Positions 12,251 to 21,505 of a DNA stretch of 56,882 nt are shown here, piece after piece. The translations under genes were made by a program, and so were the position numbers. The notes under the pieces were generated by a model. The model was not told the origin of the DNA and did no database searches. It was given only the letters and a program-made list of their open reading frames with translations. The DNA is from Gammaproteobacteria bacterium. Its GTDB lineage: Bacteria; Pseudomonadota; Gammaproteobacteria; Pseudomonadales; Azotimanducaceae. Position 1 is the stretch's first letter, and every line of letters starts with the position of its first letter. Location of the stretch: contig VXLL01000021.1 in assembly GCA_009841615.1 (NCBI GenBank), positions 1 to 56,882 on the forward strand. The letters are read 5' to 3'.

Positions 12251-13149
12251 CACCCACTGACACGACAGAACGAACTAGTGCGATCCGCCCTTTGCTAGTG
12301 CTTGGGTTAATTGCTCGCGGATCGGTGATGGGTGTCGCGGAAGTCCTTCCCGGCATCTCTGGTGGCACAGTTGCGTTAATTCTTGGTGTGTATGAACGCA
12401 TGGTGAACGCGTTGTCCAAATTGGTACTGCTCTTAAAAGACTTAGTACAGCTGAAATGGAAGAGTCTACGCCAACTACCTGAACCGCTAACTGTGTTGAT
12501 ACCTCTGCTCAGTGGGATGCTCATCGGTGCGTTCATCGCGATCAAAGCCATTGGGCATATCAAGGATACACACCGTGTTTTTGTGTTGGGAACGATATTT
12601 GGTTTAGTAATCGGAGCTATCGTTTTTACGTTTAGAGCGTCAGCGCGCAACCGATTATTGGCGTTCCTTCCCCTTGGTTTAGTTGTCTCTTTGGCGATTG
12701 TTTTCTTGCCTGAAAGCAGTTCACCCGCAGGTTGGATTCTGATTTACGTTGGTGGGCTCTTGGCTTTTGGCGCGTGGATATTGCCTGGCATCTCGGGTTC
12801 CTTGGTACTAGTAATCCTAGGATTATGGGACATCATGATTGATGCCTTCGATACCTTAGAGTGGCTGAAAATCTTTATGTTCCTGGTCGGTTTACTCACA
12901 GGATGGCTGGTGTTCTCACATCCTGTAAAAGTACTCCTCGAGCGATATCGAACGTCGGTTATGGCCCTGTTTTGTGGTCTTCTCATAGGTTCACTTTGGA
13001 AGGTGTGGCCGTGGCGAGACGACGATTTTCCGGTGCTTCCCCATCAATTTGAAGGGAACGCCGAGATTGTTTTGGTCATTTTGTTAATGGCCACTGGTTT
13101 TGGACTTGTAATGGTTCTGTCTCATGTATATACGAAAAATTCTTCTTAG
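12247..13149 (+). CDS. DUF368 membrane protein, likely undecaprenyl-phosphate translocase (PopT family)
   Basis: A polytopic membrane protein of 300 residues with about eight hydrophobic segments. It carries the paired DUF368 signatures EVLPGISGGTVALILG near the N-terminus and WILPGISGSLVLVILG near the middle, which look like an internal duplication with two inverted halves. Members of this family (PopT) have been shown to recycle the lipid carrier undecaprenyl phosphate across the cytoplasmic membrane; applying that here is inference from family. The start is a TTG overlapping the pcm stop by 4 bp. The gene overlaps the next one, an envelope lipoprotein, by 26 bp. Being placed between pcm and an NlpD-like gene is unusual and fits a cell-wall role. 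Confidence 0.85.
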   Translation: MTPTDTTERTSAIRPLLVLGLIARGSVMGVAEVLPGISGGTVALILGVYERMVNALSKLVLLLKDLVQLKWKSLRQLPEPLTVLIPLLSGMLIGAFIAIKAIGHIKDTHRVFVLGTIFGLVIGAIVFTFRASARNRLLAFLPLGLVVSLAIVFLPESSSPAGWILIYVGGLLAFGAWILPGISGSLVLVILGLWDIMIDAFDTLEWLKIFMFLVGLLTGWLVFSHPVKVLLERYRTSVMALFCGLLIGSLWKVWPWRDDDFPVLPHQFEGNAEIVLVILLMATGFGLVMVLSHVYTKNSS

Positions 13150-14353
13150 TCTAGTCCTTGGAGCATTGGCTGTTGCCTTTCTGTGGGGATGTGCTCCCAT
13201 TGTCCCGGCACCGACAATAGAGCGGGTCGTCGTTCCAATTGATAGAGATGCACGACGGATCTACCATTATTTCGTGAAATCAGGAGATACGTTGTATGCG
13301 ATTTCTCGATTACACGGGCTGTCGGTTGATCAAATTGCGCAAATGAACGACATTGCAGAGCCGTACGTCATCCACCCAGGACAACGGCTAGTTGTGGACT
13401 ACAAGCTGATCTCTCGGGAAGCGACTAGTAGTGGTGATGGGACTCTGGGTCAGCCGAAAGAACAGGATTCGTTGGCATCTCAGCAAGACAACCGGACACC
13501 CATGGCTAGCACCTCGAAGACTGATCTCACGGGAGTCAAGGTAACCAAAATGCCGAGACCCCCGACTACGAGACAAGTTGCGTCTTTGAATACTTCCCAG
13601 CCTGCTAAGACTGTCGAACAGACCAAAGAGTCAGAACAAAAAAGTAATCCTAATTCAGGACGAACTCAGAACACATCGATTGCCAATAAAAAACCGGAAA
13701 CACCTCCAAGTAAACAAGTTGTCTCTGAGTCTTCTTCTGCACCGACAAACACCACAACCGAACCCCAAACTGAGTCTCCGCCACCTTCGAAGCAGATATC
13801 CAAAGAAACGGTGTCGAGTGAGACTCCAGTGCAGAGCGACGATTCATCTGCTGATTCAACACCGGTTAACAGCACAAGTCCAAGCTTTGTCGCTCGAACA
13901 GAACCAATAAACCCTCTGCCCGAATCTTCGTCGAAACAAAGTGTAGATTCCTTGCCCAAGGGTTGGACCTGGCCCGTCTCAACGAATCCGACTAATTCTT
14001 TTGGGAAAGATGATGGATTGAATTATTTCTTAAATCAGGGGAATAAAGTGGAGGCTGCAGCTTCGGGGCGCGTAACTTACGCTGGTGTCGCCTTGAGTGA
14101 CTTTAAATACATGGTTCTCATCAAGACACCTGACGACTACGTGATACAGTATGATTTCAACGTAGCTCTCTCGGTTAAAGAAAACGATCTAGTGTCAAAG
14201 GGCCAAGACCTCGTCAAGATCGTTAACGATAGTAAAAGACAACAGACTGCCGGTTCGGACGAATATCGAAAAGTGTTCTTTGCGATTCGGAAAAAAGGCG
14301 TACCTCAGGATCCAAATAAGTTGATCGGCAAACCGAAAGCTGAGGAAATATAG
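13124..14353 (+). CDS. nlpD: NlpD-like lipoprotein with LysM and degenerate LytM (M23) domain
   Basis: A predicted lipoprotein of 409 residues: hydrophobic segment at 5-20, then a lipobox LWGC with Cys23. LysM covers about 48-91 (YHYFVKSGDTLYAIS...), binding peptidoglycan. A long low-complexity linker (about 100-280) is rich in Ser, Thr, Pro and Gln. The C-terminal LytM/M23 fold lies at about 285-400 (GWTWPVS, AAASGRVTYAG, GQDLVKIV). The zinc ligands are missing: the HxxxD position reads DGLNYFLN, the HxH position reads QYDFN and FFAIR. NlpD and EnvC are also inactive and act as activators of amidases, so this should activate a wall amidase such as AmiB at 51235. It sits in the nlpD slot after pcm, but no rpoS follows. 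Confidence 0.85.
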   Translation: MYIRKILLSLVLGALAVAFLWGCAPIVPAPTIERVVVPIDRDARRIYHYFVKSGDTLYAISRLHGLSVDQIAQMNDIAEPYVIHPGQRLVVDYKLISREATSSGDGTLGQPKEQDSLASQQDNRTPMASTSKTDLTGVKVTKMPRPPTTRQVASLNTSQPAKTVEQTKESEQKSNPNSGRTQNTSIANKKPETPPSKQVVSESSSAPTNTTTEPQTESPPPSKQISKETVSSETPVQSDDSSADSTPVNSTSPSFVARTEPINPLPESSSKQSVDSLPKGWTWPVSTNPTNSFGKDDGLNYFLNQGNKVEAAASGRVTYAGVALSDFKYMVLIKTPDDYVIQYDFNVALSVKENDLVSKGQDLVKIVNDSKRQQTAGSDEYRKVFFAIRKKGVPQDPNKLIGKPKAEEI

Positions 14354-14677
14354 TTACCTCTCAAGATATTTAAGCTTGTCTGTTACTTCGCGCCACTCCG
14401 CCTCGTCGGGAGGTGGATCTTTTGCTTCAGCAATATTCGGCCACACTTCTGCTAGTTCCGCGTTAATAGCCATGAACTCTTGTTGATCCTCCGGTAGTTC
14501 GTCTTCCGGATAGATTGCGTCGACAGGACACTCTGGCTCGCACAACGCGCAGTCGATACATTCATCTGGATGTATTACCAACATGTTCGGTCCTTCGTAG
14601 AAACAGTCGACAGGACAGACTTCGACGCAGTCTGTCAATTTGCACTTAATGCATGCTTGTCCGATTACGAATGTCAT
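14354..14677 (-). CDS. fdxA: Seven-iron ferredoxin FdxA
   Basis: A small cytoplasmic electron carrier of 107 residues. The N-terminal half has two cysteine clusters, C-I-K-C with C-V-E-V-C-P and C-I-D-C-A-L-C with C-P, the pattern of a [3Fe-4S]/[4Fe-4S] ferredoxin. The C-terminal half is the acidic tail typical of the FdxA type, ending in [10 protein letters not shown]. It is convergent with the NlpD-like gene, the two stops abutting without a gap. In Pseudomonas fdxA lies between rpoS and mutS; here rpoS is missing and four EF-hand genes separate fdxA from mutS. Confidence 0.95.
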   Translation of the reverse strand: MTFVIGQACIKCKLTDCVEVCPVDCFYEGPNMLVIHPDECIDCALCEPECPVDAIYPEDELPEDQQEFMAINAELAEVWPNIAEAKDPPPDEAEWREVTDKLKYLER

Positions 14678-14970
14678 AGTTGCTGCGTAGCGTTCAACTT
14701 ATTGATAAATGCACAAATAATAAATAGCGCAGGGATTGCGCATTGGGTCTGTGGAGTTATCGATCCAGATCGAACTATATCACTTCGGGTTGGATCCTGT
14801 ACCCGATTTCCACCATTCTATATTGTACCGACTCGGACGACAATTACTTGCGACGTGTTTGTTAGTTAAAACGACGGTCGAGTCGTCTCTGATTTAAACA
14901 AGATCTACGTATTTTTGATAGTTATGGACTGGACGACGATTACATAAATCAATACAAGAGCAAGGAAGGG
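14678..14970. other. 293-bp gap upstream of fdxA
   Basis: This region should hold the fdxA promoter (minus strand) and the 3' side of the EF-hand gene at 14971. It contains short imperfect inverted repeats, for example CGACTCG near 14830 and CGAGTCG near 14880, but no hairpin with a U-run and no convincing small gene. I see nothing else in it. Confidence 0.35.
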
Positions 14971-16041
14971 TCAGAGCTCTACATCGCCGAAATCGGCCAT
15001 AGATTCTCGAACAAAATGCAATATCTCAGCAATCGTAATTAATTTATCCTGATTTTCGTCTACGTTCTGAAAGGTTGGTGTCCGATCATCGTTTGAGAGA
15101 CCAAAAGTCTCATCGTCCTGACCCATCGACAACAGATTTTCATCTTTTGGAAAGATCGTATCCTGAGCATTCTCCCATTCCCGTTCAGACAGAGCGAGAT
15201 CGTCGTCAGAGTCAAATCGTGCCATACGCACGATGCAATTTAGCTCGAATAAACAAAGGTTGATGCCCATTGCGACACGTTTACCTTCGGATGTGACCGT
15301 CTGACTGGTTAAATCGAAGGCAGCTTTGTTACTGAGATTCGGTAACAAAGTTTGGTCAAAGTACAGAGGATCAACTTCTATTTTGCGTTCTATCGACAAG
15401 ATGTCAGTTTCAATCGTTGTGTGTCCCTCAACTCTTAAAGTCGCTACGAAATAAGCGAAGGTATTTACAAACTTGGTTAAAGACTCGTCTTCGAACTTGA
15501 TCTGTACGTGGGTACTGCCGTCAGACAAGAACCCTTTTTTAATTTGGTGTTCAAGAAGCGGTGCATAGTGAAGCACCATCAGTTCGGAATCCGACACCTT
15601 CTCATCTTTATTTATGTCGCCACCGAGGAACAGTAAGGTAGCCCAAGCATTTGCTTCTTCTTCTTCGAGCGAATGTTCTAAAAACAGATTCAACAACTCC
15701 AGTTCGGATAGTGCACCGTCCGCATCTTGGTCTCCGTCGTCAAAGTCAAACCCAGCCCCCCAAAACCGCGCGACTATGCTGTCGTAGTCCGGTAGCGTCC
15801 CGGTAAACACACCGCCTGTGGGTTGCACGGATTGCTCCGTTACTTCAAAGCCTTGATAGCTTAGAGTGAGTGAATTGGATTGAGTTGGGACAGCCTGACG
15901 GTCGCTTTCAGAGTTTTCGTCTATCGATGAATCTTGTCCCAACGCCCAGGACACCGTTATTCCAACGAACAAACAAGCCCAAATCAATCTAGAAGAAATC
16001 ATCGGGAGAATGGTATGAAATTTAGCTTGAACAAGAGACAT
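14971..16041 (-). CDS. Exported protein with four divergent EF-hand loops
   Basis: A predicted exported protein of 356 residues. I use ATG at 16041 because GGAG lies 5 nt upstream; GTG at 16044 is in frame. A hydrophobic stretch at about 17-33 followed by SWALGQ is a signal peptide. Twelve-residue EF-like loops start at about D104 (DQDADGALSELE), D142 (DINKDEKVSDSE), D277 (DSDDDLALSERE) and D328 (DENQDKLITIAE). Only the first keeps Gly at loop position 6, so calcium affinity may vary. The region between loops 2 and 3 (about 160-270) is a separate domain that I do not recognise. It is more distant from the three EF-hand paralogues to its right, but the location and export signal suggest a related role. 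Confidence 0.8.
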   Translation of the reverse strand: MSLVQAKFHTILPMISSRLIWACLFVGITVSWALGQDSSIDENSESDRQAVPTQSNSLTLSYQGFEVTEQSVQPTGGVFTGTLPDYDSIVARFWGAGFDFDDGDQDADGALSELELLNLFLEHSLEEEEANAWATLLFLGGDINKDEKVSDSELMVLHYAPLLEHQIKKGFLSDGSTHVQIKFEDESLTKFVNTFAYFVATLRVEGHTTIETDILSIERKIEVDPLYFDQTLLPNLSNKAAFDLTSQTVTSEGKRVAMGINLCLFELNCIVRMARFDSDDDLALSEREWENAQDTIFPKDENLLSMGQDDETFGLSNDDRTPTFQNVDENQDKLITIAEILHFVRESMADFGDVEL

Positions 16042-16222
16042 CACTACTCCAATACGGAGATAGTTAAAAATTTTATTGAATTACACGCAGTACGGTTTAT
16101 CGCGCGTATACATCTCTTGCGAGTTGCTTACAACAACTGTGACTAATCCGTATCGCTACAAATGAATCATGGGTCGAGTAAGAACCAGCGTGTCGACAAC
16201 TAGTGCTGTAAAAAACTACTAG

Positions 16223-16951
16223 TTAGTTTTCAGAGTTTCCGTCTTTAGCTTTCTTCTCGATCTCAAGCTTATATTCAACGACACCACTAGATGAAGCGGC
16301 CGGTGCGACCGTACTATAGCTAGCCCAGACCATTTCATCAGCCGCGAGCTTGTTCATAAGCACGTCCGAAATAACTTTATCGTTTTTACTTTTGAATGCT
16401 TCTTTGTGTGAGACGATACCGTCGGCGTTTTCGTCATACAGTTCGAGCTCGTCTAAGTGACTATTGAACTCGTGCAATTCGACAGCCCCATTTTCATCGG
16501 TGTCCCACTCTTTTAAACCGAGTTCTAAGCGATGGTTCTGCACCATTTGATACCGAATTTCGTACTCATCTCTGTTCCATACGCCATCACCATTGGTGTC
16601 GACAATTTCAAACTCGTCGAATTCCGTCGTCCAATTCATAAATTTGCTATGAATAGCACTTGTGCGTCGACTGTACTCCCGAAGTTCCTCATTGTTCATG
16701 TCTGGCACTTCAGATGCCATCTCCATCATGTCGATTTCATCAAAAGTAATTGAACCACTGTCATTTTGGTCGAGAAGTTCAAACGTCTTGGTTGAACGCT
16801 CGCGCAGATCTTGTATTTCCGCGCCCGAAGAAAACCAATCGGCGTGGAATGACTGAAGTCCAGAATCGTTACCCCCGTTTGCGAGAGCGTTAAAAGAAAA
16901 ACAAAACAGAGTTGCAAAAATACAACTCGATAGGATTCGATCAAATCTCAT
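16223..16951 (-). CDS. Exported four-EF-hand protein, copy 1 of three paralogues
   Basis: A 242-residue protein with a signal peptide (about 1-24, ending NALA). It has four canonical EF-hand calcium loops: DQNDSGSITFDE (61-72), DTNGDGVWNRDE (118-129), DTDENGAVELHE (150-161) and DENADGIVSHKE (173-184), each with Asp at 1 and Gly at 6. EF3 and EF4 form a close pair; EF1 is isolated by a helical segment. It is collinear with the proteins at 17237 and 18113 (shared SKFMNW, ELHEFNSHLDELE, EAFKSK), so the three arose by tandem duplication. The C-terminus differs between copies. Role unknown; binding of calcium in the periplasm or outside the cell is inferred from the loops and signal peptide. Confidence 0.88.
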   Translation of the reverse strand: MRFDRILSSCIFATLFCFSFNALANGGNDSGLQSFHADWFSSGAEIQDLRERSTKTFELLDQNDSGSITFDEIDMMEMASEVPDMNNEELREYSRRTSAIHSKFMNWTTEFDEFEIVDTNGDGVWNRDEYEIRYQMVQNHRLELGLKEWDTDENGAVELHEFNSHLDELELYDENADGIVSHKEAFKSKNDKVISDVLMNKLAADEMVWASYSTVAPAASSSGVVEYKLEIEKKAKDGNSEN

Positions 16952-17145
16952 ACTAAAACTCCCATCAGAAACTGTTGCGAAAGCCGCAACTGTACCTTGG
17001 TAGATGAATTTCCTCCTAAGTTAGTTACATCTACTCTCGATTTTATCCGCTATGGCGTCGAAGAACAATCTACACGTTAAAAATATTCCCTCATGCGATA
17101 GACCAACAGACACTCAACAGATCATCGAATTTCTCTTCAAATGAC

Positions 17146-17170
17146 GACGGCACCAGTTGTAGGTGCCGTC
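17146..17170 (-). terminator. Strong hairpin 3' of the EF-hand gene at 17237
   Basis: A perfect 9-bp stem (GACGGCACC at 17146-17154 and GGTGCCGTC at 17162-17170) with a 7-nt loop lies 67 nt past the stop of the EF-hand gene. There is no real U-run after it on either strand (GTCATTTG on minus), so it may be a 3' stabilising hairpin or a weak terminator. Confidence 0.4.
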
Positions 17171-17236
17171 GAGGAGAGTTAGTGTGATTGAAAGAGGTTC
17201 GGGAAAGCTCCAAAACCCCTAACGAGACAAAGAGAG

Positions 17237-17971
17237 TTAGTTTTCTTTACTCTCTTCCGAGTTTGTTTTATGAATGATCCGTACTTCTTTGGTGATTGTT
17301 GCACCATCGGAGAATCCTTGTATCGCTTCTTCAGAACCTCCAACTACTATGGCATCCAATTGAAGTTGCTGGAGCAATACGTCGGAAATGACATGACCAT
17401 CTTTACTTTTGAATGCTTCTTCCCGAGAGACGGTTCCGTCACCATCTTCGTCATACATTTCCAATTCGTCCAAGTGGCTATTGAACTCATGTAGTTCTAC
17501 TGCACCATTTTCGTCCTCGTCCCATTGTTCGATTCCCAATTCGAGACGGTGAAGATTGAGCTCGTCGCTTCGAGCTTCGAATTCTTCCTCGCTCCAATAA
17601 CCGTCATTATTCGTATCAACAACGTCAAATTCGTCGATTTCTTCAGACCAGTTCATGAATTTGTGGTGGATAGCTTGTATACGTTGTCTGTTCTCCCGAA
17701 GTTGGGCTGGGTTCATTTTCGACATATCATCTTCCATTTCCGTTATGTCGATTTCGTCGAGCGTGATCGAACCGCTATCATTCTCGTCCAGGAGTTCGAA
17801 TGATTTCGTGGATTGCTCGCGTAATTCCTGAATAGGTGTGCTTGCTTTGAACCAACCAGTGCTCTCCAAAAACTCTAGACCTTTTTTAGTGGATTCCTGT
17901 GCTGAAACACTGAAGCCTCCCAAGGTCAGAATAGCGATCGCGCAACTAGATAGAGTGCGAGTAAATTTCAT
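17237..17971 (-). CDS. Exported four-EF-hand protein, copy 2
   Basis: A 244-residue paralogue of the flanking EF-hand proteins. Signal peptide at about 1-24 (GFSVSA, then QES). EF loops are DENDSGSITLDE (62-73), DTNNDGYWSEEE (119-130), DEDENGAVELHE (151-162) and DEDGDGTVSREE (174-185); all keep Asp1, Gly6 and Glu12, so all four look able to bind calcium. The segment between EF1 and EF2 is helical with the shared HxKFMNW motif. The C-terminal 45 residues diverge from the other copies. It is separated from its neighbours by 285 bp and 141 bp, so each gene may have its own promoter. Function unknown. Confidence 0.88.
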   Translation of the reverse strand: MKFTRTLSSCAIAILTLGGFSVSAQESTKKGLEFLESTGWFKASTPIQELREQSTKSFELLDENDSGSITLDEIDITEMEDDMSKMNPAQLRENRQRIQAIHHKFMNWSEEIDEFDVVDTNNDGYWSEEEFEARSDELNLHRLELGIEQWDEDENGAVELHEFNSHLDELEMYDEDGDGTVSREEAFKSKDGHVISDVLLQQLQLDAIVVGGSEEAIQGFSDGATITKEVRIIHKTNSEESKEN

Positions 17972-18105
17972 TCTTCTCTCCCGTGAGTGAAAATTGCGAA
18001 AAGGTAGGTAGTGGAAATTAGATGAACATTGATAGGAAAAGGTTACCGCTTTCGGTATTTTTCTAGTGTATTAGAACTGAAGGTTCGGCAATGGTGTAGC
18101 TTAGG

Positions 18106-18127
18106 GAGGCTGCTACTTGTCAGCCTC
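18106..18127 (-). terminator. Hairpin across the stop codon of the EF-hand gene at 18113
   Basis: GAGGCTG (18106-18112) and CAGCCTC (18121-18127) form a perfect 7-bp stem whose 8-nt loop includes the stop codon. No U-run follows. It may stabilise the mRNA end or stop transcription weakly. Confidence 0.3.
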
Positions 18128-18847
18128 GTCGGCTTCCTTCTGTTTGATAAACATATACCGCGTAGCTTTAGCTTCGGCTTCCACTTCGATATCCGTGGAT
18201 GTGGCTTTAACGCTAGCCCAGATCATTTCATCAAGCTTCAGCTTACTTAGGACATCGGATATAACCTTGTCATTTTCACTCTTGAATGCTTCTTCGTGTG
18301 AAACTGTACCGTCGGCGTTCTCATCAAGCAGTTCCAGTTCGTCCAAATGACTATTGAATTCGTGCAATTCAACAGCACCATTCTCGTCAGTATCCCAGTC
18401 TTCTAACCCAAGTTTTAAGCGATGACTTTGTACATTTTGGTTGCTAACTTCGTACTCGTCTCTGTTCCATACGCCATCACCATTGGTGTCTACAACTTCA
18501 AACTCGTCGAATTCAGTTGTCCAATTCATGAACTTGCTATGAATAACGCTTACGCGTCGACTATATTCTCTAAGCTCGTCATTGGTCATTTCTGACACCT
18601 CCTCTGCCATCTCACTCAGGTCGATTTCGTCAAAGGTAATAGAGCGACTGTTATCTTGGTCCAGAAGTTCAAACGTCTTGGTTGAACGGTCGCGCAAATC
18701 TTGTATGGTTGCGCCCGAACCAAACCAGCTCCGGTCGGACAAGACGTATTGTTGCTTAGCATCATATTCGTCGTCTGCAAGGGCACAAAAAGATAAGAAT
18801 CCCAATGTTGAGATAACTAGCGCAGTTAGTGTTCTCGAAAATTTCAT
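18113..18847 (-). CDS. Exported four-EF-hand protein, copy 3
   Basis: The third paralogue, 244 residues from ATG 18847, chosen because AGGAG lies 5 nt upstream; an in-frame GTG at 18853 overlaps that site. Signal peptide at about 1-24 (SFCALA, then DDE). EF loops are at 63-74, 120-131 (DTNGDGVWNRDE), 152-163 (DTDENGAVELHE) and 175-186 (DENADGTVSHEE). The first loop reads DQDNSRSITFDE, with Arg68 in place of the conserved Gly at loop position 6, so EF1 may be weakened. It is more like copy 1 than copy 2 in the EF1-EF2 region. The gene follows mutS by 76 bp on the same strand, so read-through from mutS is possible. Confidence 0.87.
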   Translation of the reverse strand: MKFSRTLTALVISTLGFLSFCALADDEYDAKQQYVLSDRSWFGSGATIQDLRDRSTKTFELLDQDNSRSITFDEIDLSEMAEEVSEMTNDELREYSRRVSVIHSKFMNWTTEFDEFEVVDTNGDGVWNRDEYEVSNQNVQSHRLKLGLEDWDTDENGAVELHEFNSHLDELELLDENADGTVSHEEAFKSENDKVISDVLSKLKLDEMIWASVKATSTDIEVEAEAKATRYMFIKQKEADEADK

Positions 18848-18922
18848 ATTCACTCCTAGGATTAAACTCTGTTTATAAGTTAGATGATTTCTCTTTTTAA
18901 AGGATTACACCGGTAGTCGATT

Positions 18923-21505
18923 TTATTCTTTTAATTTGTCCTCTCGTTCAACCGCAACTTTCAATTCATAAAGAAGTTCAAGAGCTTCACGTGGGGAGAG
19001 ATCGTCGACGTTCAAGTTCTTAAGTCGTTCAACGGCTGGATGTTCAAATTCGTCTCCTGGAATATCTTCGGTGAATAGGTCGGTAAAGTCCGTCGCTTGA
19101 CCTTGACTAGCCGCCTGTTCTAACTTATGCAAATGGTTTCGCGCATGCTGCAACACTTTACCCGGTATTCCAGCAAGTTTCGCGACCTGAATCCCGTAGC
19201 TTTGCGAAGCTGCGCCAGGTTCGACAGTGTGTAAGAACACCACTTTGCGTTTATGTTCCAGCACACCAAGATGGACGTTTTCAACACTGGATAATTCTTG
19301 CGCTAGAGCAGTAAGCTCTAAGAAGTGAGTAGAGAAAAGTGTGAAGGATTGAACGCGTTGCGCCATCGCCGCCGCGATGGCTAATGCTAGTGCTAGACCA
19401 TCGTATGTACTCGTGCCGCGTCCAATTTCGTCAAGCAAGACCAAACTCGATTCCGTAGCGTTGTGCAAGATTTGTGCCGTTTCAGTCATCTCAACCATGA
19501 AAGTCGAACGACCCCCGAGTAAGTCGTCGGACGCGCCAATCCGTGTGAAGATCCGATCTATTGGTCCGACAAGAGCATTTTCTGCAGGTACAAAACATCC
19601 TATGTACGATAGAATGACAATCAACGCGGTTTGGCGCATATAGGTGGACTTTCCGCCCATGTTCGGACCAGTCACGATGAGCATACGACGAAATTTATCA
19701 AGTTCGATCGAGTTGGGGACAAATTCGTGCTCTGCTTTGGTAGCCAAAATTGGGTGTTTACCACCATCAATTTTTAGTGTGCTTTCAGTCGTAAATTGAG
19801 GTCGTACGAAGCTGTACTCGTGGCTGGCCCTCGCAAAACTGTTAAGTACATCCAATCTTGAGAGCACTTCTGCAAGTTGTCGTATTTTTGGCGACTCCTT
19901 TGAAATCTCTTGGACAAGTTCAACGTACAGCTCCTTTTCAAGTGCTAGTGCTTCCGCCTCTGCGCTGAGAAATCGCTCTTCAAACTCCCGAAGCTCAGGG
20001 GTGATATACCTTTCACTATGTTTCAGTGTCTGTCGACGAACATACTCGATCGGAACTTTACTAGCTTGCGCTCGTGAAATCTCAATGTAGTAACCGTGCA
20101 CTCGATTGAAACCCACACGTAGAGTCGGGATTTGGGTACGTTCTCGCTCACGGTTTTCTAGTTCATCAAGAAATTCCGATTCGTTGTCGCGTATTTGACG
20201 AAGCTCGTCGAGATCCACGTTAAATCCAACTTTAAACACTCCTCCATCTCGAGCTGTAACTGGAGGATTATCGACGATCGCTCGATCAATGAGCTGCATC
20301 ACATCCGTTAGGTCAGGTACTGATTCAAAGTTGTTCCACTCAGACGCTACGTTCAGTGTTTTGACGGTTGGTTGAAGTTCTTGAAAGCAGTAGATAGCTG
20401 AGCTAACTCGCACTAAATCTCGAGGTGTAGCAGAAGCCATCGCAAGCCGCGTGACGGTGCGTTGAACATCACCAAGCGGTCTTAGTTGTTGATACACCAA
20501 GTCTAGGAACTGGTAATTTATCAGTGCTTCAACGACATTCAGACGTTCGATCACTACTGTGGTGTCGGTGCTAGGTTCATGCAGCCAATGTCGGAGGAGG
20601 CGGGAACCCATGGGAGTCGCGGTGAAATTTATTGTGTCATACAGAGTTCCAGTGACCTGTTCTGATCCGATCTTTGCATCGATCTCTAAATTTTTACGCG
20701 TCTGTGCATCGAGTAGTAGCGTTTGATTGTCGTGATATTGCTGGATCGACTGAATGAACTCCAACGATTGCCGATAGGCATCTTGCGCGTAAGACAGAGC
20801 CGCAGCGGCTGCCCCGAGTGTGCTACTGTCGCTCGAAATACCGAAACCAGTCAAGTCCTGAGTTTGAAAATGCCGCGTGAGTGCGGCAAGACCTAGTTGG
20901 TCATCAAAACGAAGCGGATCAAGTTCGCGGAAATCCCGACCATTTAGCTCAAGATTGGCGTATTCCGGTATGACAATCTCGGCAGGATTGATTTGCTCCA
21001 GCAGACTGTTAAGTTCAGTGCGCGTCTTAACGGTTGCAACATTAAAGGAGTTCGTAGACAGATTGATCCACGCGACACCATATTGATTGGTACGTTTGCC
21101 GGTATTGTTGACAGTCAGTAAGACACTCTCTTGATCACTTTGAATAAGTGTTTCGTCGGTGATCGTACCTGGTGTGATCACTCGAACGATTTGTCGCTCA
21201 ACCGGTCCTTTGCTAGTGTTTGGGTCGCCGATTTGTTCACAAATTGCAACGGTCTTGCCACGTGCGACAAGTTTCGTCAGGTAACTTTCGACTGCATGAT
21301 GCGGTACTCCGCACATCGGTATTGGGTTTGAGCTTTGTTTATCACGTGCAGTGAGAGTAATCTCCAACAATTCCGCGGCTTCGATCGCATCGTCATAGAA
21401 CAGTTCATAGAAGTCACCCATACGAAAAAACAATAAGTCACTAGGATGTTGCGATTTCAGCTCCAAGTACTGACGCATCATGGCTGTATGAGTGGGCTTA
21501 TTCAT
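18923..21505 (-). CDS. mutS: DNA mismatch repair protein MutS
   Basis: Recognises base mismatches and small loops and recruits MutL. The 860-residue protein has the family length. The N-terminal mismatch-binding domain has MGDFYELF with the Phe-x-Glu reading motif. The ABC-type ATPase domain shows Walker A (GPNMGGKST) and Walker B with signature ([16 protein letters not shown]). The last 60 residues include the usual helix-turn-helix and a tail that contacts other MutS subunits. It is divergent from recA (249 bp apart), as in many gammaproteobacteria. Its partner MutL is encoded at 52611 in the same window. Confidence 0.98.
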   Translation of the reverse strand: MNKPTHTAMMRQYLELKSQHPSDLLFFRMGDFYELFYDDAIEAAELLEITLTARDKQSSNPIPMCGVPHHAVESYLTKLVARGKTVAICEQIGDPNTSKGPVERQIVRVITPGTITDETLIQSDQESVLLTVNNTGKRTNQYGVAWINLSTNSFNVATVKTRTELNSLLEQINPAEIVIPEYANLELNGRDFRELDPLRFDDQLGLAALTRHFQTQDLTGFGISSDSSTLGAAAAALSYAQDAYRQSLEFIQSIQQYHDNQTLLLDAQTRKNLEIDAKIGSEQVTGTLYDTINFTATPMGSRLLRHWLHEPSTDTTVVIERLNVVEALINYQFLDLVYQQLRPLGDVQRTVTRLAMASATPRDLVRVSSAIYCFQELQPTVKTLNVASEWNNFESVPDLTDVMQLIDRAIVDNPPVTARDGGVFKVGFNVDLDELRQIRDNESEFLDELENRERERTQIPTLRVGFNRVHGYYIEISRAQASKVPIEYVRRQTLKHSERYITPELREFEERFLSAEAEALALEKELYVELVQEISKESPKIRQLAEVLSRLDVLNSFARASHEYSFVRPQFTTESTLKIDGGKHPILATKAEHEFVPNSIELDKFRRMLIVTGPNMGGKSTYMRQTALIVILSYIGCFVPAENALVGPIDRIFTRIGASDDLLGGRSTFMVEMTETAQILHNATESSLVLLDEIGRGTSTYDGLALALAIAAAMAQRVQSFTLFSTHFLELTALAQELSSVENVHLGVLEHKRKVVFLHTVEPGAASQSYGIQVAKLAGIPGKVLQHARNHLHKLEQAASQGQATDFTDLFTEDIPGDEFEHPAVERLKNLNVDDLSPREALELLYELKVAVEREDKLKE

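Noticed and set aside
14570..14869. 99-residue plus-strand frame over the fdxA start
   Set aside because: It is largely the antisense of fdxA; the remainder has no ribosome site and unlikely composition.
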